The position numbers and the translations under genes are program-made. Under the pieces are notes generated by a model. The model did no database searches. It saw only the letters and a program-made list of their open reading frames with translations, and was not told the origin of the DNA. A stretch of DNA of 64,000 nucleotides from contig CAJTJY010000011.1 in the NCBI GenBank assembly GCA_910576975.1, positions 22,905 through 86,904 of the forward strand, given 5' to 3'. Every line of letters starts with the position of its first letter. The first letter of the stretch is position 1. Origin of the DNA: an uncultured Lachnospiraceae bacterium (GTDB lineage: Bacteria; Bacillota; Clostridia; Lachnospirales; Lachnospiraceae). Positions 54,366 to 62,250 of this stretch are shown here, piece after piece.

Positions 54366-54546
54366 TGAGACTGTCGCACTAAGATCTTTACTTGTTCAAA
54401 AGGTCTTGCCGCTCATGCGGCAAAGACAGAATGCACAAAAATCACTCTGGAAAGCTAGCTTTCCAAGATGACTTTTGTGCATTTTGTTTGCATTGCTTTG
54501 CAATGGAAACCTTTTGAGCAAGTAAAGATCTTAGTGCGGCAGCCTC
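54366..54546. repeat. Giant nested hairpin, GGCTGTCGC repeat family
   Basis: The outer stem is GTCGCACTAAGATCTTTACT-TG with CAAAAGG on the left and CCTTTTG, CAAGTAAAGATCTTAGTGCG on the right (ending near 54538). Inside are three further stems: TTGCCG-CGGCAA, AATGCACAAAA-TTTTGTGCATT capped by TGGAAAGC-GCTTTCCA, and CATTGC-GCAATG. The site lies between convergent blaR1 and htpG. Related copies are at 41.25 kb and, truncated, at 14.43 kb. Confidence 0.65.
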
Positions 54547-54603
54547 TTCTATACAAGATATGGGCGAGAGCTTTGCGCTCTCAATGTCGTATCTTGTATA
54601 GAA
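54546..54603 (-). terminator. Hairpin downstream of htpG
   Basis: TTCTATACAAGATA pairs with TATCTTGTATAGAA, with an inner GAGAGC-GCGCTCTC stem. Probably part of the two-way termination zone between blaR1 and htpG; 54276-54632 has no gene. Confidence 0.6.
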
Positions 54604-54632
54604 CGCCTATCTTGTAACAGCCGCTTTGCAGA

Positions 54633-56717
54633 TTATTTCGCCAGCAACAGCATGATCTGATTGCTTCTGGCAATGAATTTGCCCATGGCGTCTGGGGAGA
54701 GCGGGTGGTTGGCAAGCAGAGCCAAGTCATAAAGCTGCTCGCAGAACACGGGAACATGCTCAGAATCCTTATGCTCTAAGATGTAGGTCACCAGCTCGTT
54801 GTTGGCATTTAAGATCAAAGTCTGATCGCCGCCAAACATGGAGGGATCCATGCCTGCCATGCCATACATTTTCATCATGTCTTGCATTCTGCGCCCTTCT
54901 TCCGAGAGGGTGATTACAGAAGAGATCTCAGCATTTTTTAATTTTTCTACGGCTACTTTGAGATTTTCATTGTTCAGCGCCTTGCGGAAAGTTTCCGTGA
55001 GGGTGTCAGCCGCTTCTTTTAATTCTTCCTCAGAGACTTCCTCTTTGAGGGAATCTGTGAGATCTGAGTCAATGCGCACAAAACGGATTTTTTCATTTCT
55101 GCGCTCTAACTGGGTGATAAAGGAGGTGTCAATATTGTGGTCTAAAATCACGGCGTCCATGCCTTGCTCTTTGAACATGTTAATATACTGACCCTGTTGC
55201 TGCCTGTCCGTTACATAGTAAACGGGCTTGCGGCTGTCCTTTTGGTCTTCTGGCTGATCAGAAGCGGATTCGCTGTCTGCACCATCCGATGCTTCTTTCG
55301 CAGCGTCAGAATCTGCTTCGGCATTTTCGGCGTCTTCTTCCGTCTTCAGGCATTCCGGAAGCGTGAGGTATTTATCATCTAAATTTTTAAATAAGATATA
55401 GTCATTGATCTTATCGCAGAACTTTTCATCTTTGAGACAGCCAAACTTGATAAAGGGGCTGATATCGTCCCAATATTTCTCATAAGATTCTTTGTCTGTC
55501 TTGCACATGCCGCTCAATTTGTCAGCGACTTTCTTTGTGATGTAATCAGAAATCTTTTTTACGAAGCCGTCGTTTTGCAGTGCGCTTCGAGAGACGTTCA
55601 GCGGAAGATCCGGACAGTCAATGACGCCCTTTAACAGCATCAGAAATTCCGGGATCACTTCTTTGATATTGTCTGCGATAAATACCTGGTTGTTATATAA
55701 TTTGATGGTTCCCTCGATGGAATCATATTCAGTGTTGATTTTGGGGAAATACAGGATTCCTTTGAGGTTGAACGGATAGTCCATGTTCAAATGGATCCAG
55801 AATAGCGGTTCCTTATAGTCCTGGAACACTTTCCGGTAAAAGGCCTTGTATTCCTCGTCCGTACAGTCATTGGGGTGCTTCGTCCACAGCGGATGGGTAT
55901 CGTTTAAGGAGACAGGGCGCTTTACGATTTTAGCTTTCTCGGTCCTGGGAGAGATCTCGACCTGCTCTTTGGTGCCGTCCTCATTTTCTTTCTCTTCGAA
56001 CTTTGCCTCCTCGACGATGGTTTCAATGACCTTGTCCTTTTCGGTTACCTCGTCAGCGGGGATGGTCTCATATTCTTCCTCGGCATTTTCTTTTGCGAGG
56101 TAGATCGGGGTGGGCATAAAAGAACAATATTTTTCAATGACTTCCTTTGCGCGGTATTCGTTGGCAAATTCCAGGCAGTCTTCATTTAAGAACAAGGTAA
56201 TCTCTGTGCCCACTGTGGTCTTAGTACCGTCGCACATGTCAAATTCCGTGCCGCCGTCACATTCCCAGTGAACAGGGACGGCGTCTTTCTGATAGGAGAG
56301 GGAATCAATGTGCACTTCGTCTGCCACCATGAAAGCAGAATAAAAGCCAAGACCGAAATGACCGATAATCTGCTCCTCGCTGGCTTTGTCCTTATATTTT
56401 TCCAGGAAATCCGTGGCTCCGGAAAATGCGATTTGATTAATGTATTCCTCCACCTCGTCAGCAGTCATTCCCAGGCCATTGTCAATGAACTTAAGCGTCT
56501 TTTCCTCCGGGTTTACCAGAATCTGAATTTTTGCCTCATAGTCTGCGGGCATTTCGTATTCGCCCATCAGATCCAGTTTTTTCAGCTTGGTAATGGCGTC
56601 GCAGCCGTTGGAAATTAACTCACGGTAAAAAATATCGTGATCGGAATAGAGCCATTTTTTTATAATGGGGAAAATATTGTCGCTGTTGATGGAAAGGTTT
56701 CCGTGTTTGTTACTCAT
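54633..56717 (-). CDS. htpG: HSP90-family chaperone HtpG
   Basis: 694 residues against about 625 in most bacteria. The ATP site is normal: RELISNGCDAITKLKK, FIDNGLGMTADEVEEYI, IGHFGLGFYSAFMVADEV. The middle and dimerisation domains follow. Extra length comes mainly from an acidic D/E/S/A-rich insertion at about residues 480-525 (DAENAEADSDAAKEASDGAD region) and another near 225-260. ATG 56717 is chosen because AAAGGAG lies ahead; the frame extends eight codons further. Upstream is a CIRCE operator. Confidence 0.95.
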   Translation of the reverse strand: MSNKHGNLSINSDNIFPIIKKWLYSDHDIFYRELISNGCDAITKLKKLDLMGEYEMPADYEAKIQILVNPEEKTLKFIDNGLGMTADEVEEYINQIAFSGATDFLEKYKDKASEEQIIGHFGLGFYSAFMVADEVHIDSLSYQKDAVPVHWECDGGTEFDMCDGTKTTVGTEITLFLNEDCLEFANEYRAKEVIEKYCSFMPTPIYLAKENAEEEYETIPADEVTEKDKVIETIVEEAKFEEKENEDGTKEQVEISPRTEKAKIVKRPVSLNDTHPLWTKHPNDCTDEEYKAFYRKVFQDYKEPLFWIHLNMDYPFNLKGILYFPKINTEYDSIEGTIKLYNNQVFIADNIKEVIPEFLMLLKGVIDCPDLPLNVSRSALQNDGFVKKISDYITKKVADKLSGMCKTDKESYEKYWDDISPFIKFGCLKDEKFCDKINDYILFKNLDDKYLTLPECLKTEEDAENAEADSDAAKEASDGADSESASDQPEDQKDSRKPVYYVTDRQQQGQYINMFKEQGMDAVILDHNIDTSFITQLERRNEKIRFVRIDSDLTDSLKEEVSEEELKEAADTLTETFRKALNNENLKVAVEKLKNAEISSVITLSEEGRRMQDMMKMYGMAGMDPSMFGGDQTLILNANNELVTYILEHKDSEHVPVFCEQLYDLALLANHPLSPDAMGKFIARSNQIMLLLAK

Positions 56718-56770
56718 AAAATTACGCTCCTTTGTTTTCATTTAAGGTTTCTGTATTTAATCTAAAAAAG

Positions 56771-56833
56771 ATTGTAATACCCAAAAATGAAAAAGTCAAT
56801 AGGAAATTAGCACTCTCTGTAAAAGAGTGCTAA
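56771..56833 (-). promoter_or_regulatory. htpG: htpG promoter with CIRCE operator
   Basis: Minus strand: TTGACT (56799-56794), 17 bases, TACAAT (56776-56771). Upstream of -35 stands TTAGCACTC-N9-GAGTGCTAA (56807-56833), a perfect CIRCE. HrcA control of htpG is therefore likely. Confidence 0.85.
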
Positions 56834-56904
56834 CAAATACTGGAAAAGCAAGGAAAATCAAGGGCTGCACGAATTATTAAAAGTTTATAAACTAGAAACG
56901 TTTG

Positions 56905-56933
56905 TTGACACTTGGCTATATTTATCTTAAAAT
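56905..56933 (+). promoter_or_regulatory. Promoter of the FapA-like gene
   Basis: TTGACA (56905-56910), 17 bases, TAAAAT (56928-56933), about 40 bases before the start. This excludes an upstream start at 56902. Confidence 0.75.
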
Positions 56934-56973
56934 GAAAAGGCAGGGTAATAATATAGAAGTAAAGAGGTGGCCG

Positions 56974-59085
56974 ATGAATAATCAGTTATTAAAAAAGTAT
57001 GAAGCCATGGGGTTTGATAAGGGGCAAATGGAAGAAATTCGTCAGGGAATTGAGAAAGGGCTGGACGTATCCTGGTATACTTCTGTAAATTATGACTGGT
57101 TTCAGATGGAAGAGATTAAGAAAGGACTGGAGTGCGGACTGGACGTGTCCGTTTATGCCAGGCCAGAGATTTCTTATGACCGTATGCGTCAGATCCGCAA
57201 AGGTCTGAAAGAAGGCATAGATCTATCAGAACATCAAAAGCTGGGAGCAGGATATCTTCGGCAGATCCGCAAGGCAAAGCAGAGAAATGTTAATATTTTT
57301 CCTTATATCACCGAGGGGTACGAGCCAGATCAGTTGGAAGAGATCCGGCTGGCTTTGGAGCACAAGGCAGATGTAAGCTCTTTCCTGATCAAAGAGTTTC
57401 TAGGAGAATCGATACGGGAGATCCGGCTGGGCGTGGAAGAAGGCCTGGACGTAACCGTGTATGCGAAAATTAACTTTGGCTGGCAGCAAATGAGAGAGAT
57501 CCGGCTTGGCCTGGAACGACGTGTGGACGTATCTATATATGCAAGGGAATTGTACCGTTGGCAGCAGATGAGAGAGATCCGGCTTGGCCTGGAAGAGGGA
57601 CTAGACGTATCAGCTTATAGCAGCATGATGTACTCGGCAAAAGAGATGGAGAAGATCCGCAAGAAGATGATGACGCAAGCGGATGCTACGGAAGATATTC
57701 AGTTTGAAATGCTAGAAGAGCAGGCGAAGCTTGCGTCCGAATGCCTGGTGACAGTGAGCCAGGACAAAATGGAAGCATATGTGACGCTGGAAAAAGGATC
57801 CTGCAAGACAAAGAATGAAATCATGCGCCTTCTGGCAAAGGAAAATATCGTATTTGGAATTAAACAGGATAATATAGAGAAATATTTAAAAGAATCGGAT
57901 CATGCAACCAACCGTTTTCTGGCTGCAGAAGGGGTAAGGCCAGAACGGGGCAGGGATGGATACTATGAATTCTTTTTCCGGACAGGGATTCCCCAGATTC
58001 CCGCCATCCGGGAGGATGGCTCGATTGACTATAAAAATACCGTGTATTTTGAGCAAGTGAAGGCAGGGCAGGTGATCGCTGTATATCATGAGGCTCAGCC
58101 AGGAATGGGAGGAAGAACGGTGGACGGCACAGAGCTTCCGGCTCAAGGAGGGCAGGAGAAGCAGATGCTTAAAGGAAGAGGGTTTCTGCTTTCCCAGGAT
58201 AAGAAGACTTACATTGCCAGAGAGTCCGGGAAGATTGAGCTCAAAAATAATGAGATTACCATACAGCCGCTTCTGGTGGTCGACGAGGTAACCATCTCCA
58301 CGGGCAATTTGCGCTTTAACGGAAGCATCTGGGTCAGAGGAAACGTGGGAAGCGGAGTGGTGATACAGTCAAAAGACGAATTGATTGTAGAAGGAAATGT
58401 GGAAGCTGCCCATCTGCAGAGCGGGCAGAAGATTGTCATTAAAAAAGGCGTTTCCGGCGGCGGCCTTGCCGTCATCGAATCAGCAGGAGATATTCATGGA
58501 AAGTTTTTTGAGGGAGCGTCTCTTACTGCAAATGGCGGAATTTATGCAAATTATGTCATGAACAGCAACCTGATAGCCGGAAAGGACATTATGATTTCTG
58601 GTACGAGAGGAGCGATTATCGGTGGCAGCGCAGCGGCAGTCCAGGGGATTGAGGCGCATCATATTGGAAACCGCGCCGGACTGCTTACCAGTATCTTCCT
58701 AGGAGTCAGTCAGGCGATGATTGAAAAGGAAGAAGAAGCGGAGATGAAATTAAAGAAATTCCAGTCGGAGCTTGCAATTTTTGAGGAAGCCTATCGGAAG
58801 CTGCAAAAGCAATATCCGCCGGAGATCAGGAATGGGATGGACTTATACCTGAAAGTGGAACAGGCTACTTATATCAAGCGTAAGCAGATGGAATTGCAGA
58901 TGGAACGTGCCAAGGAATTAGAGCAAAAGCGCAGCAAGGCAAATGAGGCGAAAATGGTGGTGCATGGCATTCTCAATGCCGGTACCGTGGTGCAGATGAA
59001 CGGGATGCATTGGAGCGCGGCCAATTCTGTGAAAAATGTCACAGTGCGTCTGTCATTCAAAGAAATCGGCGTATTTCGGAATTAA
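56974..59085 (+). CDS. FapA-like (DUF342) protein with N-terminal 26-residue tandem repeats
   Basis: 703 residues from ATG 56974 (AGAGGTGG ahead). Residues about 10-235 comprise eight repeats of about 26 residues with the pattern Q-M-x-x-I-R-x-G-L-E-x-G-L-D-V-S-x-Y-A; repeats 7 and 8 read QQMREIRLGLERRVDVSIYA and QQMREIRLGLEEGLDVSAYS. From about 270 on it is a FapA/DUF342 protein: ITIQPLLVVDEVTISTGNLR, GSIWVRGNVGSGVVIQSKDE, then a beta-helix and a C-terminal coiled coil (EEEAEMKLKKFQSELAIFEE). FapA proteins are polymer-like cell-surface or cytoskeletal modulators of unclear role. The HD-GYP-like regulator follows at 11 bases. Confidence 0.8.
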   Translation: MNNQLLKKYEAMGFDKGQMEEIRQGIEKGLDVSWYTSVNYDWFQMEEIKKGLECGLDVSVYARPEISYDRMRQIRKGLKEGIDLSEHQKLGAGYLRQIRKAKQRNVNIFPYITEGYEPDQLEEIRLALEHKADVSSFLIKEFLGESIREIRLGVEEGLDVTVYAKINFGWQQMREIRLGLERRVDVSIYARELYRWQQMREIRLGLEEGLDVSAYSSMMYSAKEMEKIRKKMMTQADATEDIQFEMLEEQAKLASECLVTVSQDKMEAYVTLEKGSCKTKNEIMRLLAKENIVFGIKQDNIEKYLKESDHATNRFLAAEGVRPERGRDGYYEFFFRTGIPQIPAIREDGSIDYKNTVYFEQVKAGQVIAVYHEAQPGMGGRTVDGTELPAQGGQEKQMLKGRGFLLSQDKKTYIARESGKIELKNNEITIQPLLVVDEVTISTGNLRFNGSIWVRGNVGSGVVIQSKDELIVEGNVEAAHLQSGQKIVIKKGVSGGGLAVIESAGDIHGKFFEGASLTANGGIYANYVMNSNLIAGKDIMISGTRGAIIGGSAAAVQGIEAHHIGNRAGLLTSIFLGVSQAMIEKEEEAEMKLKKFQSELAIFEEAYRKLQKQYPPEIRNGMDLYLKVEQATYIKRKQMELQMERAKELEQKRSKANEAKMVVHGILNAGTVVQMNGMHWSAANSVKNVTVRLSFKEIGVFRN

Positions 59086-59096
59086 GGAGGGTACAT

Positions 59097-60197
59097 ATGA
59101 ATCGGGATAAAATGTTGATTGTGGATGATATGGAAAGCAACCGTTTGATTTTGGCGGAGATTTTTCGCTCAGATTACCAGATCCTGCAGGCAGGCGACAC
59201 GGCGGCGGCGCTGCAGACGTTGGAACAGTATCAGAAAGAGACGGCGGCGGTATTGTTGGACTGGCACTTGTCGAACGAAGACGGCAGCAGGGTCTTGGAA
59301 GTGATGAAGAAAAAGGGATGGATGAATCACATTCCAGTACTGATTGTCACGGCGGAGCATTCCGCCGAGGTCGAAAAAAAGTGTATTCGCATGGGAGCCT
59401 CCGACTTGATTCGAAAGCCGTTTGATCCAGATGTGATTAAAAACCGCGTCTATAATAACATATCTTTGTACCAGCACAAGAATCAGATGGAAGCGAAAGT
59501 GCGGGAACAAAACCAGATGTTGCGCAAGCAGTACGCTGTGATGAAGCTTCAGGCGGAGAAATTAAAAAAGAGCAATGAGAAAATGATTGATATCGTGTGC
59601 AATATTTTAGAGCACCATTATCCTGAGTTTTCGGAAAATATGCAGATTACAAGGGAGATCAGCAGGATTGTCGGAAAGAATGTCATGCAGAATTATCCCG
59701 AGTACAAGCTGACAGACCAAGATGTGGAGGCCATTGCGGAACTGTCTTCTCTGCGTGATATCGGAAAGCTCTTAATCTCAGATCATGTGCTGTATAAGCC
59801 GGCAAAGCTTACAAAGGAAGAGACAGAGTATATGAAGTCTCATACGACCAAAGGCTGTGAGATCATGAAAATGATGAAAGATCTGCAGACGCCTGAGTAT
59901 CATAAAAAGAGCATGGAGATCTGCCGCTATCACCATGAGCGTTATGACGGAACGGGATATCCAGAAGGATTAAAAGGAGACGAAATACCGATTTCTGCGC
60001 AGATTGTATCCGTGGTAGACGCATATCACGCCTTAATCACGGAACGTATTTATAAACGGGCTTACTCTAAAGAAGAAGCATATTATATGATCCTGGGCGG
60101 GGAATGCGGGATTTTTTCTCCTAAGATCATGGAGTGCTTCCGCATGTCGAGAACAGAGATGGAGGCAATCAATGCTGATGCAGAAGAAAGCGCCTGA
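59097..60197 (+). CDS. Response regulator with degenerate HD-GYP-like domain
   Basis: 366 residues. The receiver domain (KMLIVDDMESNRLILAEIFR; phospho-acceptor Asp55 in AVLLDWHLSNEDG; Lys in LIRKPFDPDV) is followed by a coiled-coil linker (about 135-175) and an HD-GYP-type domain. In place of the catalytic HDIGK it has SLRDIGKLLISD, so the first metal-binding histidine is Arg220. SHTTKGCEIM, ICRYHHERYDGTGYPEGLKG and VDAYHALITER are kept. Cyclic-di-GMP hydrolysis is therefore doubtful. It is probably co-transcribed with the FapA-like gene. GGAGGG precedes ATG 59097. Confidence 0.85.
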   Translation: MNRDKMLIVDDMESNRLILAEIFRSDYQILQAGDTAAALQTLEQYQKETAAVLLDWHLSNEDGSRVLEVMKKKGWMNHIPVLIVTAEHSAEVEKKCIRMGASDLIRKPFDPDVIKNRVYNNISLYQHKNQMEAKVREQNQMLRKQYAVMKLQAEKLKKSNEKMIDIVCNILEHHYPEFSENMQITREISRIVGKNVMQNYPEYKLTDQDVEAIAELSSLRDIGKLLISDHVLYKPAKLTKEETEYMKSHTTKGCEIMKMMKDLQTPEYHKKSMEICRYHHERYDGTGYPEGLKGDEIPISAQIVSVVDAYHALITERIYKRAYSKEEAYYMILGGECGIFSPKIMECFRMSRTEMEAINADAEESA

Positions 60198-60224
60198 GAA
60201 TGGAAGACGTTAGGGAGGGAGCCT

Positions 60225-61571
60225 ATGGCAGAGCATACGAAGGGAAGCATGATCAGCGGGAACCCCGCAAAGGCGTTGATTGGATTCACGCTGCCCATGG
60301 TGGCAGGAAATCTTTTTCAGCAGTTTTATAATATAATGGACTCCATCATTGTGGGAAACGTGGTGGGAGAAGAAGCGCTTGCGGCAGTGGGCGCTTCTAC
60401 TGCTGTCACCATGTTGTTTGTGATGGTGGCAATTGGAACGGGCATAGGCTGCTCGGTGGTGATTTCCCAGCTATTTGGGGCGAATCAGCTAGAGAAAATG
60501 AAGACGGCGATTTCTACGGCTCTGTTCTCAATTCTGGGATTCAGTATTTTTCTCAGCATCGTGGGGAGCATGATTAATCGGGGACTAATGCGACTGATGG
60601 GAACGCCGGACAATGTGTTTGAGGAAGCGGCGGACTATATGCAGATTTATTTCTTTGGATTTGCATTTCTTTTTCTATATAATGCATTTTCTGCAATATT
60701 TAACGCATTGGGGGATTCCAGAAAACCGCTGTTGTTTCTAATGTTTTCTTCGCTGTTAAATATCGGTCTCGATCTTTACTTCGTGGCAGAACTTCACTTG
60801 GGCGTGGCAGGGGTGGCCTGGGCTACCCTGATTGCACAGGGTATTTCTGCGCTTTTGTCTTTCTTTTTTCTGATGCGTAAGCTGCAAGGATTAAAGACCG
60901 AGACATTTGCTAAGTTTGACGTCAGCCTTCTGGCAAATATGGTAAAGGTAGCGATACCAACCATCGTTCAGCAGTCCATAGTCTCAGTAGGGATGCTGCT
61001 GATCCAGTCTGCGGTAAACCGGTTTGGTTCCAGTTTTCTTGCAGGATACACGGCGGCGACGAAGATCGACAGTATTGCGATTGTCCCGATGGTGGCCGTG
61101 GGGAATGCGGCGTCTACTTATACGGCTCAGAATATGGGGGCGAAAAAGCCGCAACGCATTGGACAAGGATACCGGCTCTGTCTTCTGATGGCAGTCTGTA
61201 TCGGGCTTGCCATTGCCCTCCTTTTGCATTTTACAGGGGACGGTTTCGTAGGGCTGTTTTTAAATTCGGATTCCAGTGCGGAGGCGATCTCCATCGGGGC
61301 GCGTTATCTTAGCACGGTTTCCATGTTCTATTTTGTGATGGGAATCATGAATGTCAGCAACGGAATACTGCGGGGGGCGGCAGACATGAGGTGGTTTTTA
61401 TGCAGCAGTCTTTGCAATCTTGCCGTCAGGGTATCTTTGACGTATGCTCTGGCAGATGCCACTGGGGGAATGATCATATTATGGGCAAATCCCGCTGGCT
61501 GGGCAGTGGGGCTGATGATTGCCGGATTCCGGTATTTTCAGGGTGGCTGGAAGCAAAAGCAAATCATATGA
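60225..61571 (+). CDS. MATE family efflux transporter
   Basis: 448 residues, 12 membrane helices in two halves. PMVAGNLFQQFYNIMDSIIV and IGTGIGCSVVISQLFGANQL are standard for the DinF/NorM-like branch; the second half repeats the pattern (IPTIVQQSIVSVGMLLIQSA). MATE pumps export cationic drugs or metabolites in exchange for Na+ or H+. The substrate is unknown. GGGAGGGAG precedes the ATG, 27 bases after the response regulator. Confidence 0.92.
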   Translation: MAEHTKGSMISGNPAKALIGFTLPMVAGNLFQQFYNIMDSIIVGNVVGEEALAAVGASTAVTMLFVMVAIGTGIGCSVVISQLFGANQLEKMKTAISTALFSILGFSIFLSIVGSMINRGLMRLMGTPDNVFEEAADYMQIYFFGFAFLFLYNAFSAIFNALGDSRKPLLFLMFSSLLNIGLDLYFVAELHLGVAGVAWATLIAQGISALLSFFFLMRKLQGLKTETFAKFDVSLLANMVKVAIPTIVQQSIVSVGMLLIQSAVNRFGSSFLAGYTAATKIDSIAIVPMVAVGNAASTYTAQNMGAKKPQRIGQGYRLCLLMAVCIGLAIALLLHFTGDGFVGLFLNSDSSAEAISIGARYLSTVSMFYFVMGIMNVSNGILRGAADMRWFLCSSLCNLAVRVSLTYALADATGGMIILWANPAGWAVGLMIAGFRYFQGGWKQKQII

Positions 61572-61607
61572 GTTTGACATAAGGAACGTATCATTTGGAG
61601 CTTTTCG

Positions 61608-61636
61608 TTGAGTTCAAGGCTAGTCAATGTTATACT
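61608..61636 (+). promoter_or_regulatory. Promoter of the nuoE/nuoF-type operon
   Basis: TTGAGT (61608-61613), 17 bases, TATACT (61631-61636). Transcription would start near 61643, so the leader repeat (copy E) lies in the 5' untranslated RNA. Confidence 0.7.
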
Positions 61637-61678
61637 GGAATTGCCGATGATGCAAACGAAAATTATAAAAAGGAAGAA

Positions 61679-61740
61679 CGAAAGAGTGTGCTTATTCTTT
61701 CAGGACTGCCTGTTTGTGCAAATATGCACAGAATGGAGGA
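61679..61740 (+). repeat. Dispersed leader element, copy E (before nuoE)
   Basis: GAAAGA (61680-61685) pairs with TCTTTC (61697-61702). Next TTTGTGC-AAATAT-GCACAGA forms the small hairpin and GAATGGAGG gives the ribosome site for TTG 61747. Confidence 0.7.
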
Positions 61741-61746
61741 AAAGAT

Positions 61747-62250
61747 TTGGAAGCAAAGGAAGTGAAAGTCTTAGACGAGATTTTAGCGGCTCATGATAAC
61801 AGTCAGACGGCCGTTATTGCGATTATGCAGGACATTCAGAAGGTATACCGGTACTTGCCAGAAGAAATGCTTTGCTATATTGCTAGGAAGCTGCACTTGA
61901 GCGAGGCGAAAGTGTATGGGGTGGCAACATTTTATGAGAATTTCTCCCTCGAGCCTAAGGGAAAATATGTGATTAAGATCTGCGACGGAACGGCGTGCCA
62001 TGTGCGGCAGTCCACAGCCATTTTGGAAGAAATCCGAAAGATTCTTGGGGTTACGGCTGCAAAGCCCACTACGGACGACATGATGTTTACGGTGGAGACG
62101 GTGTCTTGCCTGGGCGCCTGCGGCCTGGCTCCGGTCTGCACGGTCAACGACGCAGTGTACCCGGCGATGACGCCGGAGAAAGCAAGGCAACTGATTCAGG
62201 AGTTAAGAGAAGGCAAGGCTGTCGGAGAGGGGGCTTGTGATGAGAATTAA
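61747..62250 (+). CDS. NuoE/HydC-type [2Fe-2S] subunit
   Basis: 167 residues from the TTG at 61747, placed just after GGAGGAAAAGAT. A thioredoxin-like [2Fe-2S] protein: the ligands lie in KICDGTACHVRQ and ETVSCLGACGLAPVCTVND, the normal C-x4-C...C-x3-C set. It belongs to NADH-linked hydrogenases (HydABC) or NADH:formate-type complexes and passes electrons to NuoF/HydB. Its end overlaps the next start by 11 bases. Confidence 0.92.
   Translation: MEAKEVKVLDEILAAHDNSQTAVIAIMQDIQKVYRYLPEEMLCYIARKLHLSEAKVYGVATFYENFSLEPKGKYVIKICDGTACHVRQSTAILEEIRKILGVTAAKPTTDDMMFTVETVSCLGACGLAPVCTVNDAVYPAMTPEKARQLIQELREGKAVGEGACDEN

Noticed and set aside
56974..57680. DNA repeat array
   Set aside because: The periodicity is that of the encoded 26-residue protein repeats and follows the reading frame.
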